41,051 bases of DNA from Polaromonas sp. (GCA_030655515.1 JAURVI010000017.1:1-41051); one strand, 5' to 3'; shown: positions 24,609 to 34,303, numbered from the stretch's first letter. The notes: a model not told the origin generated them from the sequence alone. Numbers and translations: made by a program.

Positions 24609-26414
24609 ATGTACCAATACACTGAATTTGACCGCCAGTTTGTCAAGGCCAGAGCCGGCCAGTACCGCGACCAGCTCAGCCGCTGGCAGGAGGGTCAGTT
24701 GTCTGAAGACGAATTTCGCCCGCTGCGCCTGCAAAACGGCTGGTATGTGCAGCGCTACGCCCCGATGCTGCGCGTGGCCGTGCCTTATGGCGAATTGTCG
24801 AGCGCGCAACTGCGCGTGCTGGCGAAAATCGCCCGCGAGTACGACCAGCCGAATGCCGCGCTGCTCGACGAAGCGCAAGCCAGGCAGGACCAGCTCGGCC
24901 CCGTCCATCTGAAAAACGGCCTGTCCGTCAGCTCGAAACTGGCGACCGGTTATGCCCACTTCACAACGCGCCAGAACGTGCAGTACAACTGGATCCCGCT
25001 GGACAAGTCGGCAGACGTGATGGACCTGCTGGCCAGCGTCAGCATGCACGGCATCCAGACCAGTGGCAACTGCATCCGCAACATCACCAGCGACGAGCGC
25101 GCCGGCATTGCGGTCGACGAGATCGCCGACCCGCGGCCCTTCGGCGAAATCCTGCGCCAGTGGAGCACGCTGCACCCGGAATTCGCCTTCCTGCCGCGCA
25201 AGTTCAAGATCGCCATCAGCGGCGCCAAAGAGGACCGCGCCGCCACCGCCTGGCACGATGTCGGTCTGTACCTGATCCGCAATGCCGAAGGGGAACTGGG
25301 CTTCAAGGTGCTGGTCGGTGGCGGCATGGGCCGCACACCCATCATCGGCACCGTGATTCGCGAGTTCCTGCCTTGGGCCCAGATCATGAACTTCATCGAA
25401 GCGATCGTGCGTGTGTACAACCGCTACGGCCGCCGCGACAACATCTACAAGGCCCGCATCAAGATTCTGGTCAAGGCCGAAGGCCAGCGCTACATCGACG
25501 ACGTGGAAGCCGAATACCGGCAGATTGTTGAACACGACGGCGCCCCGCACACCATCACGCAGGCCGAGCTGGACCGGGTGACAGCCTCTTTTGTGCCGCC
25601 CGCGCTCAGGTGCGACCGCAAGAGCGCCGACGCCAAGATCGCCAACATCCTGCGTGCCGCGGCGGAAGACGATATTGAATTCGGCCGCTGGCTCAAGCAG
25701 AACGTGGCCCCGCATCAAAACCCCGACCTGCGCGCCGTCACCCTGTCCTTCAAGCGCCTGGGCCAGGCCCCCGGCGACGCGACGTCCGACCAGTTGGACG
25801 TGGCCGCCGATCTGGCCGACCGTTTCAGCGCCGGTGAAGTGCGCGTCACGCACGACCAGAACCTGCTGCTGCCCTGGGTGCGTTGCGACGAACTGCCCGA
25901 GCTGTGGCGCGCCGCCCGCAAAGCCGGTTTTGCCAAACCCAACATCCGCCTGCTGACCGACATGATTGCCTGCCCCGGCGGCGACTTCTGCTCGCTGGCC
26001 AATGCCCGCTCGATCCCGATTGCCGAAGCGATCACCGCGCGTTACCAGGACATGGACGAATTGCACGACCTGGGCGAGATCGACCTGCACATCAGCGGCT
26101 GCATCAACTCCTGCGGCCACCACCACAGCGGCCACATCGGCATTCTGGGCGTGGACAAGGACGGTCTGGAGTGGTATCAGGTGTCGCTGGGCGGCTCGGA
26201 CGGCTCCACGCTGAGCGGTGCGCCGGTGCCCGGCAAAGTGGTCGGCCCCTCGTTTTCCGCCGCAGAATTGCCCGAAGTGATTGAAGCCGTGCTCGACGCC
26301 TACCGCAGTGAGCGCCAGGCCGGCGAAACCTTTATTGCGACACTGCGCCGGGTCGGGATGGACCCCTTCAAAGCCGCCGCCAACAGCGCACGTTTCGCAG
26401 CAGCAACCGTCTGA
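24609..26414 (+). CDS. cysI: Siroheme [4Fe-4S] sulfite reductase, CysI-type hemoprotein
   Basis: A 601-residue nitrite/sulfite reductase with two ferredoxin-like half domains and two siroheme/Fe-S domains. Cluster and siroheme ligands are Cys455 and Cys461 (CPGGDFC) with Cys498 and Cys502 (SGCINSCGHHHSGHIG). The substrate-binding basic segment QTSGNCIRNITSDERAG is present. The enzyme reduces sulfite to sulfide with six electrons. There is no CysJ flavoprotein gene here, so electrons may come from the ferredoxin encoded at 30.0 kb. The DUF934 and cysH genes follow closely, making the assignment to assimilatory sulfite reduction much stronger than nitrite reduction. Confidence 0.92.
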   Translation: MYQYTEFDRQFVKARAGQYRDQLSRWQEGQLSEDEFRPLRLQNGWYVQRYAPMLRVAVPYGELSSAQLRVLAKIAREYDQPNAALLDEAQARQDQLGPVHLKNGLSVSSKLATGYAHFTTRQNVQYNWIPLDKSADVMDLLASVSMHGIQTSGNCIRNITSDERAGIAVDEIADPRPFGEILRQWSTLHPEFAFLPRKFKIAISGAKEDRAATAWHDVGLYLIRNAEGELGFKVLVGGGMGRTPIIGTVIREFLPWAQIMNFIEAIVRVYNRYGRRDNIYKARIKILVKAEGQRYIDDVEAEYRQIVEHDGAPHTITQAELDRVTASFVPPALRCDRKSADAKIANILRAAAEDDIEFGRWLKQNVAPHQNPDLRAVTLSFKRLGQAPGDATSDQLDVAADLADRFSAGEVRVTHDQNLLLPWVRCDELPELWRAARKAGFAKPNIRLLTDMIACPGGDFCSLANARSIPIAEAITARYQDMDELHDLGEIDLHISGCINSCGHHHSGHIGILGVDKDGLEWYQVSLGGSDGSTLSGAPVPGKVVGPSFSAAELPEVIEAVLDAYRSERQAGETFIATLRRVGMDPFKAAANSARFAAATV

Positions 26415-26424
26415 GGAGAAGCAC

Positions 26425-26817
26425 ATGACCCTACTGCCTTTTACCGACCCCGGCGCGGGCGCTGGAGACCCCGCCATCCTCGTGCTGGCCAACGATGCGG
26501 ATCCGCTGCAAGCCGCGCTCGACGGTGTGAAGCGCGTCGATCTGCACTTCCCGAAGTTCACCGATGGCCGTGCCTTCAGCCAAGCCTTTTTGCTGCGCCG
26601 CCGCCGCGATTTTCAGGGTGAAATCCGCGCCACGGGCGACGTGCTGGCGGACCAACTGGCCCAGATGGAGCGCAGCGGGTTTGATGTCGCCGTGCTGCGC
26701 GCCGACCAGGACTTGGCGCTAGCCCGGCGCGTGCTGGCCCGCTACCCCGGTTATGGCGTCGGATGCTACCAGGGCGATGCGGTTCATGTCACGCCCCATT
26801 TTTTTGCGGTAGGCTAG
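26425..26817 (+). CDS. DUF934 protein of the sulfite reduction operon
   Basis: A 130-residue protein starting MTLLPFTDPGAGAG, with the family core VDLHFPKFTDGRAFSQAFLLRRR and GEIRATGDVLADQLAQMERSGFD. DUF934 proteins almost always sit between cysI and cysH in betaproteobacteria and others and are thought to assist sulfite reduction; the biochemical role is not settled to my knowledge. GAGGAG precedes ATG 26425, 10 nt after cysI, and cysH starts 7 nt after its stop. Confidence 0.88.
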   Translation: MTLLPFTDPGAGAGDPAILVLANDADPLQAALDGVKRVDLHFPKFTDGRAFSQAFLLRRRRDFQGEIRATGDVLADQLAQMERSGFDVAVLRADQDLALARRVLARYPGYGVGCYQGDAVHVTPHFFAVG

Positions 26818-26824
26818 CCCAAAC

Positions 26825-27634
26825 ATGAATGCCATTTCGCTCTACGCCAAAGCCTCGCCTGACTTCGCGCAAAAGCACCAAGCCAGCCGGGCGCTGCTGA
26901 AGTCTGCCGCCGCGCAATGCATGCCGCTGACCCAGGCCTCCAGCCTGGGGGCGGAAGACATGGTGGTAACCCACCTGATCCATGAGACCGGCATCGCCAG
27001 CAGCATTTTTGTGCTCGATACCCGCATGCTGCATCCGCAGACACTGGCGCTGGTGAGTCGGCTCGAAGCGCGTTACGGCATCGGGGTCGATGTCTACCAG
27101 CCCGACCCCGCGGTTGCAGCCAGTTTTGTGCGCGAGAACGGCGAGGACGCGATGTACCGCAGCCTGGAACTGCGTAAAGGCTGCTGCCACATCCGCAAGA
27201 TGGCGCCGCTGGAGCGCGCGCTGACCGGCAAAAAAGGCTGGATCACCGGTCTGCGGCGCGAACAGTCGAATGCCAGAGCCGATGTGCATGCCGTCGAGCA
27301 GCAGGAACTGGTCGTGAACGGCGGCACTGTCTCGCGCGCCAAGATCAACCCGCTGGTCGACTGGACCTGGGGCGATGTCTGGCACTTCATTGCCATCAAC
27401 AACATTCCCTACAACCCGCTGCACGACGAGTTTTTCCCCAGCATTGGCTGCGCGCCCTGCACCCGTGCCGTCACGCTGGGCGAGGACTTCCGTTCCGGGC
27501 GCTGGTGGTGGGAGCAGGAAAGCGCCAAGGAGTGCGGCCTGCATGTCGCGAACGACGGCACCCACGAAGCGCAGGAACCCGCTGCTTTTGAACCCTTTTC
27601 CAGCATCATTCCGATCAGGCAGACTCCCGCATGA
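26825..27634 (+). CDS. cysH: Adenylyl-sulfate (APS) reductase, Fe-S type CysH
   Basis: A 269-residue reductase with both pairs of [4Fe-4S] cysteines: Cys120-Cys121 (RKGCCHIRK) and Cys209/Cys212 (IGCAPCTR). The catalytic cysteine is Cys237 in ECGLH near the C-terminus. Presence of the cluster cysteines predicts use of APS rather than PAPS, with thioredoxin as reductant, giving sulfite and AMP. No cysC (APS kinase) is found nearby, which agrees. It overlaps cysD by 4 nt (ATGA). Confidence 0.95.
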   Translation: MNAISLYAKASPDFAQKHQASRALLKSAAAQCMPLTQASSLGAEDMVVTHLIHETGIASSIFVLDTRMLHPQTLALVSRLEARYGIGVDVYQPDPAVAASFVRENGEDAMYRSLELRKGCCHIRKMAPLERALTGKKGWITGLRREQSNARADVHAVEQQELVVNGGTVSRAKINPLVDWTWGDVWHFIAINNIPYNPLHDEFFPSIGCAPCTRAVTLGEDFRSGRWWWEQESAKECGLHVANDGTHEAQEPAAFEPFSSIIPIRQTPA

Positions 27635-28575
27635 ACGCCCGCACCGAACCCCGACTGCTTGGCAAACTGAGCAACGCGCATCTCGATTCGCTGGAAGAAG
27701 AAGCCATCTTCATCCTGCGCGAGGTGGCCGCCGCCTTTGAACGCCCCGCCCTGCTGTTTTCCGGCGGCAAAGACTCGCTGGTGTTGCTCAAGTGCGCCGA
27801 GAAAGCGTTTATCGACAAGGCGCGCGGCGGCGGCATTCCCTACCCGTTGCTGATGATTGACACCGGCCACAACTTCCATGAAGTGACTGATTTCAGGGAC
27901 TACCGCGCCAGGCAACTGGGCGCCAAGCTGATTGTGCGCAACGTTGAAGACTCGATGAAACGCGGCACCGTGCGGCTGGCGCACCCCGGCGAATCACGCA
28001 ATGTGCATCAGTCGGTCACGCTGTTAGAGGCGATTGATGAATTCCGCTTTGATGCGTTGATTGGCGGCGCCCGCCGCGATGAAGAAAAAGCGCGCGCCAA
28101 AGAGCGTATTTTTTCGCACCGCGACGCCTTCGGCCAGTGGCAGCCCAAAGCGCAGCGCCCCGAGCTGTGGACGCTGTTCAACACCCGGCTGCAGCCCGGC
28201 GAGCATTTCCGCGTGTTCCCGATTTCCAACTGGACCGAGCTCGATGTGTGGCAATACATCGAACGCGAGCAGATCGAGCTGCCCGCGCTGTATTACGCGC
28301 ACCCACGCCAGGTGGTCGAACGCAAGGGCCTCCTGGTGCCGGTCACCGAACTGACGCCGGCGCGCGCCGGCGAGCAGGTGGTGGAAAAAACCGTGCGCTT
28401 TCGCACCGTCGGCGACATCACCTGCACCTGCCCGGTGGAAAGCCCGGCGACCACGGCGGCACAAATCGTGATTGAAACCCTGGCGGCCGACGTGAGCGAG
28501 CGCGGCGCCACCCGCATGGACGACAAAACCTCGGACGCATCGATGGAAAAACGCAAGAAAGAAGGGTATTTCTGA
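27631..28575 (+). CDS. cysD: Sulfate adenylyltransferase subunit 2
   Basis: A 314-residue PP-loop ATP pyrophosphatase. The LLFSGGKDSLVLL motif (about 41-53) binds ATP; GHNFHEV and the C-terminal RMDDKTSDASMEKRKKEGYF segment are typical of CysD. With CysN it forms APS from sulfate and ATP, driven by GTP hydrolysis. It starts inside the cysH stop and its own stop shares one base with the cysN start, so translation of the three is coupled. Confidence 0.96.
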   Translation: MNARTEPRLLGKLSNAHLDSLEEEAIFILREVAAAFERPALLFSGGKDSLVLLKCAEKAFIDKARGGGIPYPLLMIDTGHNFHEVTDFRDYRARQLGAKLIVRNVEDSMKRGTVRLAHPGESRNVHQSVTLLEAIDEFRFDALIGGARRDEEKARAKERIFSHRDAFGQWQPKAQRPELWTLFNTRLQPGEHFRVFPISNWTELDVWQYIEREQIELPALYYAHPRQVVERKGLLVPVTELTPARAGEQVVEKTVRFRTVGDITCTCPVESPATTAAQIVIETLAADVSERGATRMDDKTSDASMEKRKKEGYF

Positions 28576-29966
28576 TGCGCACGCCCACTGTGGAGGCTCC
28601 TGAGACCGCGGGCGTTGCCAGCGGCCAGGACACGCGCGCCGCGCTGCGCTTTGTCACCTGCGGCAGCGTCGATGACGGCAAAAGCACGCTGATCGGCCGC
28701 CTGCTGGTCGACAGCCGCGCCGTGCTGCTGGACCATCTCGCCGGCGTCCAGCGCGGTGGCGAAACCGATCTGGCGCTGCTGACCGACGGCCTGTCGGCCG
28801 AGCGCGAGCAAGGCATCACCATCGATGTCGCTTACCGCTACTTCAGCACCGAGATTCGCAAGTTCATCATTGCCGATGCCCCCGGCCACGAGCAGTACAC
28901 CCGCAACATGGTCACGGCCGCATCAAGCGCCGACGCTGCCGTGGTGCTGGTGGATGCGACCAAGCTGGCCTGGGAAGCCGCCTTGCCCGCACTGCTGCCG
29001 CAAACCCGTCGCCACTCGCTGCTGGTCAACCTCCTTCGCGTGCCCTCGATTGTGTTTGCCGTCAACAAGCTCGATGCGGTGGACAACCCGGCCCTGGCCT
29101 TTGTCCATATCAGCGCTGCGCTGACGCAATTTGCCCAGGAGGCCGGCATTGCGGTCAAGGCCATCGTGCCGATCTCGGCGCTGATTGGCTACAACGTGGT
29201 CGATGCGAATGCGCATTGGTGCGACTACAGCGGTCCCAGCCTGTTGCAGATACTCGAGCAGCTCTCGGCGACGCCTGCCGACACCGCGCAGCCCTTCGCA
29301 CTGCCCGTGCAATGGGTCGAAAAGTTCTCATCAAGCGCCGACACCTCCCAGGGGCGCCGCATTTTCTGGGGCCGGATTGCCAGCGGCGCCGTTCAACCCG
29401 GACAGCAAGTGACCGTCTTGCCCGGCGGCCAGACCGCGACCGTCGCTCAGGTGATGAACCATGCGCGCCAACCCAAGGCCGTGTCGGCGGGTCACAGCGC
29501 GGGCGTGATTCTGGACCGCGAAGTCGATGTCTCCCGTGGCGACTGGCTGCTGGCCGTCGACGGTTTCGAGCCGCCCTTGGGCGCGCGCGACATCACCGCC
29601 ACCGTCGCCTGGATGGATGACGAGCCGCTGGTGCCGGGCCGCGTCTACCTGGCGCTGCACGGCCACCGCTGGGTCAAGGCCAAGGTCAAGCGCATCATCC
29701 ACCAAGTCAACATCAACACGCTGGACAAACAGGAGGCAGCGCAACTCCCGGCCAATGCCATCGGTCTGGTCGAGCTGGCCTTGCTCGAACCCATTGCCGC
29801 CCTGCCCTATAGCCGGTCACGCGTGATGGGCTCAATGGTGCTGGTAGACACAGCCACGCACAAAACCTCCGGAGCGGCCTTGATCCAGATTAAAGATCAG
29901 ACATCTGTTAAAGCCATTTTTGAAACAGGGCATCCTTCCCCACTTCCTGAGCGAAAAACCTCTTAA
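28575..29966 (+). CDS. cysN: Sulfate adenylyltransferase subunit 1 (GTPase)
   Basis: A 463-residue EF-Tu-like GTPase: P-loop GSVDDGKST (30-38), switch II segment IADAPGHEQYTRNM, and NKLDAVD for guanine binding. Two beta-barrel domains follow. It has the stand-alone length, without a fused CysC kinase domain (CysNC would be about 630), which agrees with an APS-reducing pathway. The last ~25 codons are AT-richer than the rest. fdxA follows after 34 nt. Confidence 0.96.
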   Translation: MRTPTVEAPETAGVASGQDTRAALRFVTCGSVDDGKSTLIGRLLVDSRAVLLDHLAGVQRGGETDLALLTDGLSAEREQGITIDVAYRYFSTEIRKFIIADAPGHEQYTRNMVTAASSADAAVVLVDATKLAWEAALPALLPQTRRHSLLVNLLRVPSIVFAVNKLDAVDNPALAFVHISAALTQFAQEAGIAVKAIVPISALIGYNVVDANAHWCDYSGPSLLQILEQLSATPADTAQPFALPVQWVEKFSSSADTSQGRRIFWGRIASGAVQPGQQVTVLPGGQTATVAQVMNHARQPKAVSAGHSAGVILDREVDVSRGDWLLAVDGFEPPLGARDITATVAWMDDEPLVPGRVYLALHGHRWVKAKVKRIIHQVNINTLDKQEAAQLPANAIGLVELALLEPIAALPYSRSRVMGSMVLVDTATHKTSGAALIQIKDQTSVKAIFETGHPSPLPERKTS

Positions 29967-30000
29967 AATCAAGGGTTTCCACCGATCCCGCTAGAACCAC

Positions 30001-30330
30001 ATGACTCACATCGTTTCCGAATCCTGTATCCGCTGCAAGTACACCGACTGCGTTGATGTATGCCCTGTGGACTGCTTCCGCGAAGGCCCGAACATGCTGG
30101 TAATCGATCCGGACGAGTGCATCGACTGCGCCGTCTGCATCCCCGAGTGCCCGGTCAACGCCATCTATGCCGAAGAAGATGTGCCGGCCGACCAGGTTGC
30201 ATTCATCAAGATCAATCTCGAATTGAGCCGCGCCGCTGGCTGGAAAAGCATCACCAAACGCAAGGACCCCCCGCTTGACGCCGACGAGTGGAAAGACAAA
30301 ACCGGAAAACTGTCCGAACTCATTCGCTGA
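30001..30330 (+). CDS. fdxA: 7Fe ferredoxin FdxA ([3Fe-4S][4Fe-4S])
   Basis: A 109-residue ferredoxin starting MTHIVSESCIRCKYTDCVDV. Cys9, Cys17 and Cys50 fit the [3Fe-4S] site and Cys21, Cys40, Cys43 and Cys46 the [4Fe-4S] site, by analogy with Azotobacter ferredoxin I; Cys12 and Cys25 are the usual extra cysteines. The C-terminal helical tail (KRKDPPLDADEWKDKTGKL) is also conserved. It transfers single electrons at low potential. It sits between cysN and a ferredoxin-NADP reductase, which suggests a shared redox chain. Confidence 0.95.
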   Translation: MTHIVSESCIRCKYTDCVDVCPVDCFREGPNMLVIDPDECIDCAVCIPECPVNAIYAEEDVPADQVAFIKINLELSRAAGWKSITKRKDPPLDADEWKDKTGKLSELIR

Positions 30331-30405
30331 TCGCCTTCATTCATCGGCGTCCCCCGCCAAGCTGCGCCTGTGCTCGGCCCGTTCAAATCCGCCAACCGAA
30401 ACACC

Positions 30406-31506
30406 ATGGAACCTCAACTCAATCAAGCAGTGATCAATACCGCCGCCGCACACGATGGTCCGATTGAAACCGATGCGGTCATCGTCGGTGCCGGCCCGGT
30501 CGGACTGTTTCAGGTGTTCGAACTCGGCTTGCTGGAGATCAAGGCCCATGTGATCGACTCCCTCGCCTACCCCGGCGGCCAGTGTATCGAGCTGTACCCG
30601 GACAAGCCGATTTACGACATTCCGGCGGTGCCGGTCTGCACCGGCAAGGAACTCACGGACTCGCTGCTCAAGCAGATCGAACCCTTTGGCGCCACCTTTC
30701 ATTTCGGCCAGGAAGTCAGTGTGGTCGAAAAACAGGACGACGGACGCTTTTTCGTCCAGACGTCCAAAGGCACGACCTTCCTGACCCGGACCGTCTTCAT
30801 TGCCGCGGGCGTGGGCGCCTTCCAGCCGCGTCTGCTGCGCGTCGATGGTCTGGAAAAATTTGACGACACGCAACTGTTCTATCGGGTCAAAACGCCGGCT
30901 GAATTTGCCGGCAAGAACCTGGTCATTGTGGGCGGCGGCGATTCCGCGCTCGACTGGGCGCTCCACTTCGCCCAAGAGGGGCCGAACCGAGCCGAAAGCG
31001 TGATCCTGATCCACCGCCGCGACGGTTTCAGGGCCGCGCCGGCCAGCGTCGCGAAGATGAAGGAGCTCTGCAACAACTACGAGATGCAGTTCATCGTCGG
31101 CCAGGTCACCGGCCACGAGGAGAAAGACGGCAAAGTCACCGGGGCCAAAGTCACCGGGGCCGATGGCGTGACACGCGTGGTGCCGCTGGATAGGCTGCTG
31201 GTGTTCTTCGGCCTGTCACCCAAGCTCGGGCCGATTGCCGACTGGGGCCTGGACATCGAGCGCAAACAGCTCAAGGTCGATACCGAAAAGTTTTCGACCA
31301 ACGTCCACGGCATTTTTGCGGTCGGAGACATCAACACCTACCCCGGCAAGAAGAAACTGATTCTCAGCGGTTTTCACGAATGCGCTTTGGCTGCTTTTGG
31401 CGCCGCGCCGATTATCTTCCCGGACAAGAAAATCCACCTGCAATACACCACGACCAGCCCGAAGCTGCACAAGGTGCTGGGGGTGGAGCCACCGGTATTT
31501 GACTGA
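30406..31506 (+). CDS. Ferredoxin-NADP reductase, thioredoxin reductase-like type
   Basis: A 366-residue two-nucleotide-domain flavoprotein: FAD motif [10 protein letters not shown] (from residue 26), [27 protein letters not shown] motif [13 protein letters not shown], and [21 protein letters not shown]. The CxxC pair of true thioredoxin reductases is absent, which places it with the YumC/Chlorobaculum-type ferredoxin-NADP reductases. It should move electrons between NADPH and a ferredoxin, obviously FdxA encoded 75 nt upstream. ATG 30406 is preferred to GTG 30370. It is convergent with thiD. Confidence 0.9.
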   Translation: MEPQLNQAVINTAAAHDGPIETDAVIVGAGPVGLFQVFELGLLEIKAHVIDSLAYPGGQCIELYPDKPIYDIPAVPVCTGKELTDSLLKQIEPFGATFHFGQEVSVVEKQDDGRFFVQTSKGTTFLTRTVFIAAGVGAFQPRLLRVDGLEKFDDTQLFYRVKTPAEFAGKNLVIVGGGDSALDWALHFAQEGPNRAESVILIHRRDGFRAAPASVAKMKELCNNYEMQFIVGQVTGHEEKDGKVTGAKVTGADGVTRVVPLDRLLVFFGLSPKLGPIADWGLDIERKQLKVDTEKFSTNVHGIFAVGDINTYPGKKKLILSGFHECALAAFGAAPIIFPDKKIHLQYTTTSPKLHKVLGVEPPVFD

Positions 31507-31526
31507 GGGCTGAGAGGCGGGCGCGT

Positions 31527-32381
31527 TCAACGCAGCCGTTTGAGCCGCTGTAACCGCATCGGCACAGGCGCGTGGCCGTGGTTCAAAGGGCCGCTGCCGG
31601 TGCCGGTTTTCACTTTTGCCCCGGCCAGCAAGGCGGCGCGCACGTAAGCACGGGCCGTTTCCACGGCATCGAGAAGCGATTGATCCAGTGCCAGGCAGGC
31701 GGCAATCGCCGAAGACAGTGTGCAGCCGGTGCCGTGCGTATTGGCGCTGTGAATGCGGCTCGCCCGCATCCAGTGTTTTTCGCCCGATGCTGTAAGCAGC
31801 AAGTCAATGACCGTGTCGCCCGGCAAATGCCCGCCTTTAACCAGAACAGCATGCGCGCCTTTGACCAGCAACTCGTATGCGGCCCGTTCCATATCCTCTG
31901 CATTCCGCAAGACTCGGCCCACCAGCAAAGCGGTTTCGTCCAGATTGGGCGTGACCAGCACCGCGCGCGGAAACAACTCGCGCACAAGAACTTCAATGGC
32001 CGGGTTGTCAATCAGCACGGCCCCGCTGGTCGCCACCATCACCGGGTCCAGCACGACGTTCTTCAGGGCGTGGCGGTCAATCGCATCGGCAACTGTCAGA
32101 ACAATTTCGGGAGAGTGCAACATGCCGATCTTGACGGCATCCACACCCATGTCTTCGACCACCGCGTCAATCTGGGCGCGCAACATGTCCGGCGGCACCC
32201 CATGAATGGCCCGCACACCTTGCGTGTTCTGCGCGGTCAGCGCGGTAATCGCCGTCATGCCATAACAGCCGAGCGCGGCAATCGTCTTCAGATCAGCCTG
32301 AATACCCGCGCCGCCGCCACTGTCGGATCCGGCAATCGACAACACACGCGGGTATTCGAATTCAAAAGTGTCATTGCGCAT
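31527..32381 (-). CDS. thiD: Hydroxymethylpyrimidine/phosphomethylpyrimidine kinase ThiD
   Basis: A 284-residue ribokinase-fold enzyme that phosphorylates HMP and HMP-P in thiamine synthesis. Visible are LSIAGSDSGGGAGIQADLK (HMP site), VVLDPVMVATSGAVLI, VTPNLDETALLVG and the ATP/anion-hole motif NTHGTGCTLSSAIAACLA. ATG 32381 (MRNDTFEFEYPRVL) gives the family length; the frame stays open to 32525 but that extension runs into the tRNA-Asn region. No thi-box-like leader is seen upstream and no other thi gene is in the window. Confidence 0.94.
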   Translation of the reverse strand: MRNDTFEFEYPRVLSIAGSDSGGGAGIQADLKTIAALGCYGMTAITALTAQNTQGVRAIHGVPPDMLRAQIDAVVEDMGVDAVKIGMLHSPEIVLTVADAIDRHALKNVVLDPVMVATSGAVLIDNPAIEVLVRELFPRAVLVTPNLDETALLVGRVLRNAEDMERAAYELLVKGAHAVLVKGGHLPGDTVIDLLLTASGEKHWMRASRIHSANTHGTGCTLSSAIAACLALDQSLLDAVETARAYVRAALLAGAKVKTGTGSGPLNHGHAPVPMRLQRLKRLR

Positions 32382-32470
32382 GGAGAAAAAACTTTCCCGG
32401 TCGCCCGGGCCATGTTGAAACAAGTTTGAATTATCGGGGGAAGGCGCTTGCTGCCTTGTCCGGCGCGCAC

Positions 32471-32511
32471 CAAAAGGAAAAGCCTGGGCGTTATGACACG
32501 GCCAGGCTTTT
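32471..32511 (-). terminator. Intrinsic terminator of tRNA-Asn
   Basis: On the minus strand AAAAGCCTGG (32511-32502), a 14-nt loop, then CCAGGCTTTT (32487-32478) followed by CCTTTTG. It starts 4 nt after the tRNA CCA end. Confidence 0.75.
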
Positions 32512-32514
32512 AAG

Positions 32515-32590
32515 TGGCTCCTCAACCTGGGCTCGAACCAGGGACCTACGGATTAACAGTCCGGCGCTCTACCAACTGAGCTATTGAGGA
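32515..32590 (-). tRNA. tRNA-Asn (anticodon GTT)
   Basis: On the minus strand the 76-nt gene runs TCCTCAATAGCTCAGTTGGT (D arm) through the anticodon loop CTGTTAA (anticodon GTT) to GGTTCGAGCC (T arm). It closes TTGAGGA with discriminator G and an encoded CCA (32517-32515). The acceptor stem TCCTCAA/TTGAGGA is perfect. Confidence 0.97.
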
Positions 32591-32602
32591 ATACAACCTA
32601 TG

Positions 32603-32608
32603 ATTATA
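32603..32608 (-). promoter_or_regulatory. -10 element of the tRNA-Asn promoter
   Basis: On the minus strand a consensus TATAAT (32608-32603) ends 12 nt before the tRNA 5' end. No good -35 hexamer is seen 16-18 nt farther up (AAGAAG is the best), so the promoter may depend on other contacts. Confidence 0.6.
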
Positions 32609-32778
32609 GCCTTGTTTTTATGCGCTTCTTCGGCGGCGGACAGTCGGCGGCCACGTCTTGACTGCCCCGCCGTGCGCGTGGACTGCCCGCTTGCGCAGGC
32701 TGTTGTCCCACCGCATGAACGACCGGCTAAACTGATTCGCAGGCTGGCTTTAAGCTCGTTACTTTTCACACTCCTTCG

Positions 32779-33537
32779 ATGCGCAAGTCGCCCCACCCTC
32801 TGCCCTGGCTTACTGCTGACGAACCCTTTCCGCCAGTGGTGACAGCATGGGCCGAAAACGACCCCGCACCGGGCTTGCTGGCGGCAGGTCGGGCGCTGGA
32901 TGTGCCCACCTTGCTGCAGGCGTATGCACTCGGCATATTCCCGTGGTTCAGTGCCGGTCAGCCCATTTTGTGGTGGAGCCCCGACCCGCGCATGGTGCTG
33001 AACACGCAGGATTTCAAACTGCATCGCTCATTGCGCAAAAGCCTGATGCGCTTTATCGACGCGGACCGCCATGACATCCGGTTTGACACGGCGTTTGCCG
33101 AGGTGATCCACGCTTGCGCCACGACGTCCCGTGCCGGCCAGCCGGGAACCTGGATCGTGCCCGACATGGTTCATGCCTACACCGCCTTGCACCGGGCCGG
33201 CCATGCCCACAGCGTTGAAACCTGGGTCGATGACGAACTTGTCGGCGGGCTGTATTGCGTCAATCTGGGCGGCATGGTGTTTGGCGAGTCGATGTTTGCA
33301 TACCAGAGCGATGCATCCAAGATGGCCCTGGCGGCGCTGGTGGCCTTCTGCCGGGTCCAAGGCATCGCCATGATCGACTGCCAGCAAAACACACGGCATC
33401 TGGCCTTCCTTGGCGCAGCGGAAATGCCGCGCTCGGCGTTTGTCGCCCATGTGGCCGCCCATGCCGCCGAAACGCCGCCGCCATGGCAATTTGACCCTCT
33501 ATACTGGAAGCAGATTTTGACGGCCACAACAAGTTGA
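32779..33537 (+). CDS. aat: Leucyl/phenylalanyl-tRNA--protein transferase
   Basis: A 252-residue Aat: [30 protein letters not shown] in the first third, then [38 protein letters not shown], and [15 protein letters not shown]. The enzyme adds Leu or Phe from aminoacyl-tRNA to proteins with N-terminal Lys or Arg, marking them for ClpS/ClpAP. It lies 4 nt before bpt, which completes a two-gene N-degron module. The ribosome site is weak. Confidence 0.95.
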   Translation: MRKSPHPLPWLTADEPFPPVVTAWAENDPAPGLLAAGRALDVPTLLQAYALGIFPWFSAGQPILWWSPDPRMVLNTQDFKLHRSLRKSLMRFIDADRHDIRFDTAFAEVIHACATTSRAGQPGTWIVPDMVHAYTALHRAGHAHSVETWVDDELVGGLYCVNLGGMVFGESMFAYQSDASKMALAALVAFCRVQGIAMIDCQQNTRHLAFLGAAEMPRSAFVAHVAAHAAETPPPWQFDPLYWKQILTATTS

Positions 33538-33541
33538 CGAC

Positions 33542-34303
33542 GTGACGCATCTCAAAGACCTGCCCCTGCAGACGCTGCAGTTTTATGCAACCGCACCCTA
33601 CCCCTGCAGTTATCTGCCTGGCAGGCAGGCGCGCTCGCAAGTGGCCACACCCAGCCACCTGATTCACAATGCCGCCTACTCCGAGCTGGTAACCAACGGC
33701 TTTCGCCGCAGCGGCATGTTTACTTACCGCCCCTACTGCGACGGCTGCCAGGCCTGTGTGCCCATGCGCGTTCCCGTCAGCACCTTCCAGCCTGACCGCA
33801 GCCAGCGCCGCGCCTGGAAGCGCCACCAGCGGCTAGAGGCCCGCGTGCTCAAGCTGTGCTTCATGCCCGAGCACTACCAGTTGTATCTGCGCTATCAGAA
33901 CGGGCGCCACGCCGGCGGCGGCATGGACCATGACAGTATTGACCAGTACACCCAGTTCCTGCTGCAAAGCCGTGTCAATTCACGCCTGGTGGAGTTCCGC
34001 GAAACCCTGCCCAATGGCGAGGCCGGCGCGCTGAAAATGGTGTCCATTCTCGACGTGCTGGAGGACGGTATTTCGGCAGTCTATACGTTTTACGAGCCCG
34101 GCTCGCCAGCCAGTCATGGCAACTACAGCGTGTTGTGGCAAATTCAGCAGGCCAAACGGCTGGGTCTGCCTTATGTGTATCTGGGTTACTGGATCGCTCA
34201 AAGCCCGAAAATGAAATACAAAGCCCGGTTTTCACCGAATCAAATTCTGGTGGACGGGCAATGGGTGGCCTTCGATGCGAAAATTGCTCATGAGAAAGTC
34301 TGA
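33542..34303 (+). CDS. bpt: Aspartate/glutamate leucyltransferase (Bpt/Ate family)
   Basis: A 253-residue protein starting at GTG 33542. The N-terminal Cys-rich part ([23 protein letters not shown]) and the C-terminal GNAT-like part ([31 protein letters not shown]) are typical of bacterial Bpt, which attaches leucine to proteins with N-terminal Asp or Glu. Together with Aat it feeds secondary destabilising residues into the N-degron pathway. The 3' end overlaps the IclR gene. Confidence 0.94.
   Translation: MTHLKDLPLQTLQFYATAPYPCSYLPGRQARSQVATPSHLIHNAAYSELVTNGFRRSGMFTYRPYCDGCQACVPMRVPVSTFQPDRSQRRAWKRHQRLEARVLKLCFMPEHYQLYLRYQNGRHAGGGMDHDSIDQYTQFLLQSRVNSRLVEFRETLPNGEAGALKMVSILDVLEDGISAVYTFYEPGSPASHGNYSVLWQIQQAKRLGLPYVYLGYWIAQSPKMKYKARFSPNQILVDGQWVAFDAKIAHEKV

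Noticed and set aside
24570..26561. 663-codon open frame on the minus strand
   Set aside because: Antisense of cysI, which has all siroheme/Fe-S cysteines; the shadow has no motif.
32382..32514. Possible TPP riboswitch before thiD
   Set aside because: No thi-box-like CTGAGA core was seen upstream of the thiD start; the region holds the tRNA-Asn terminator instead.
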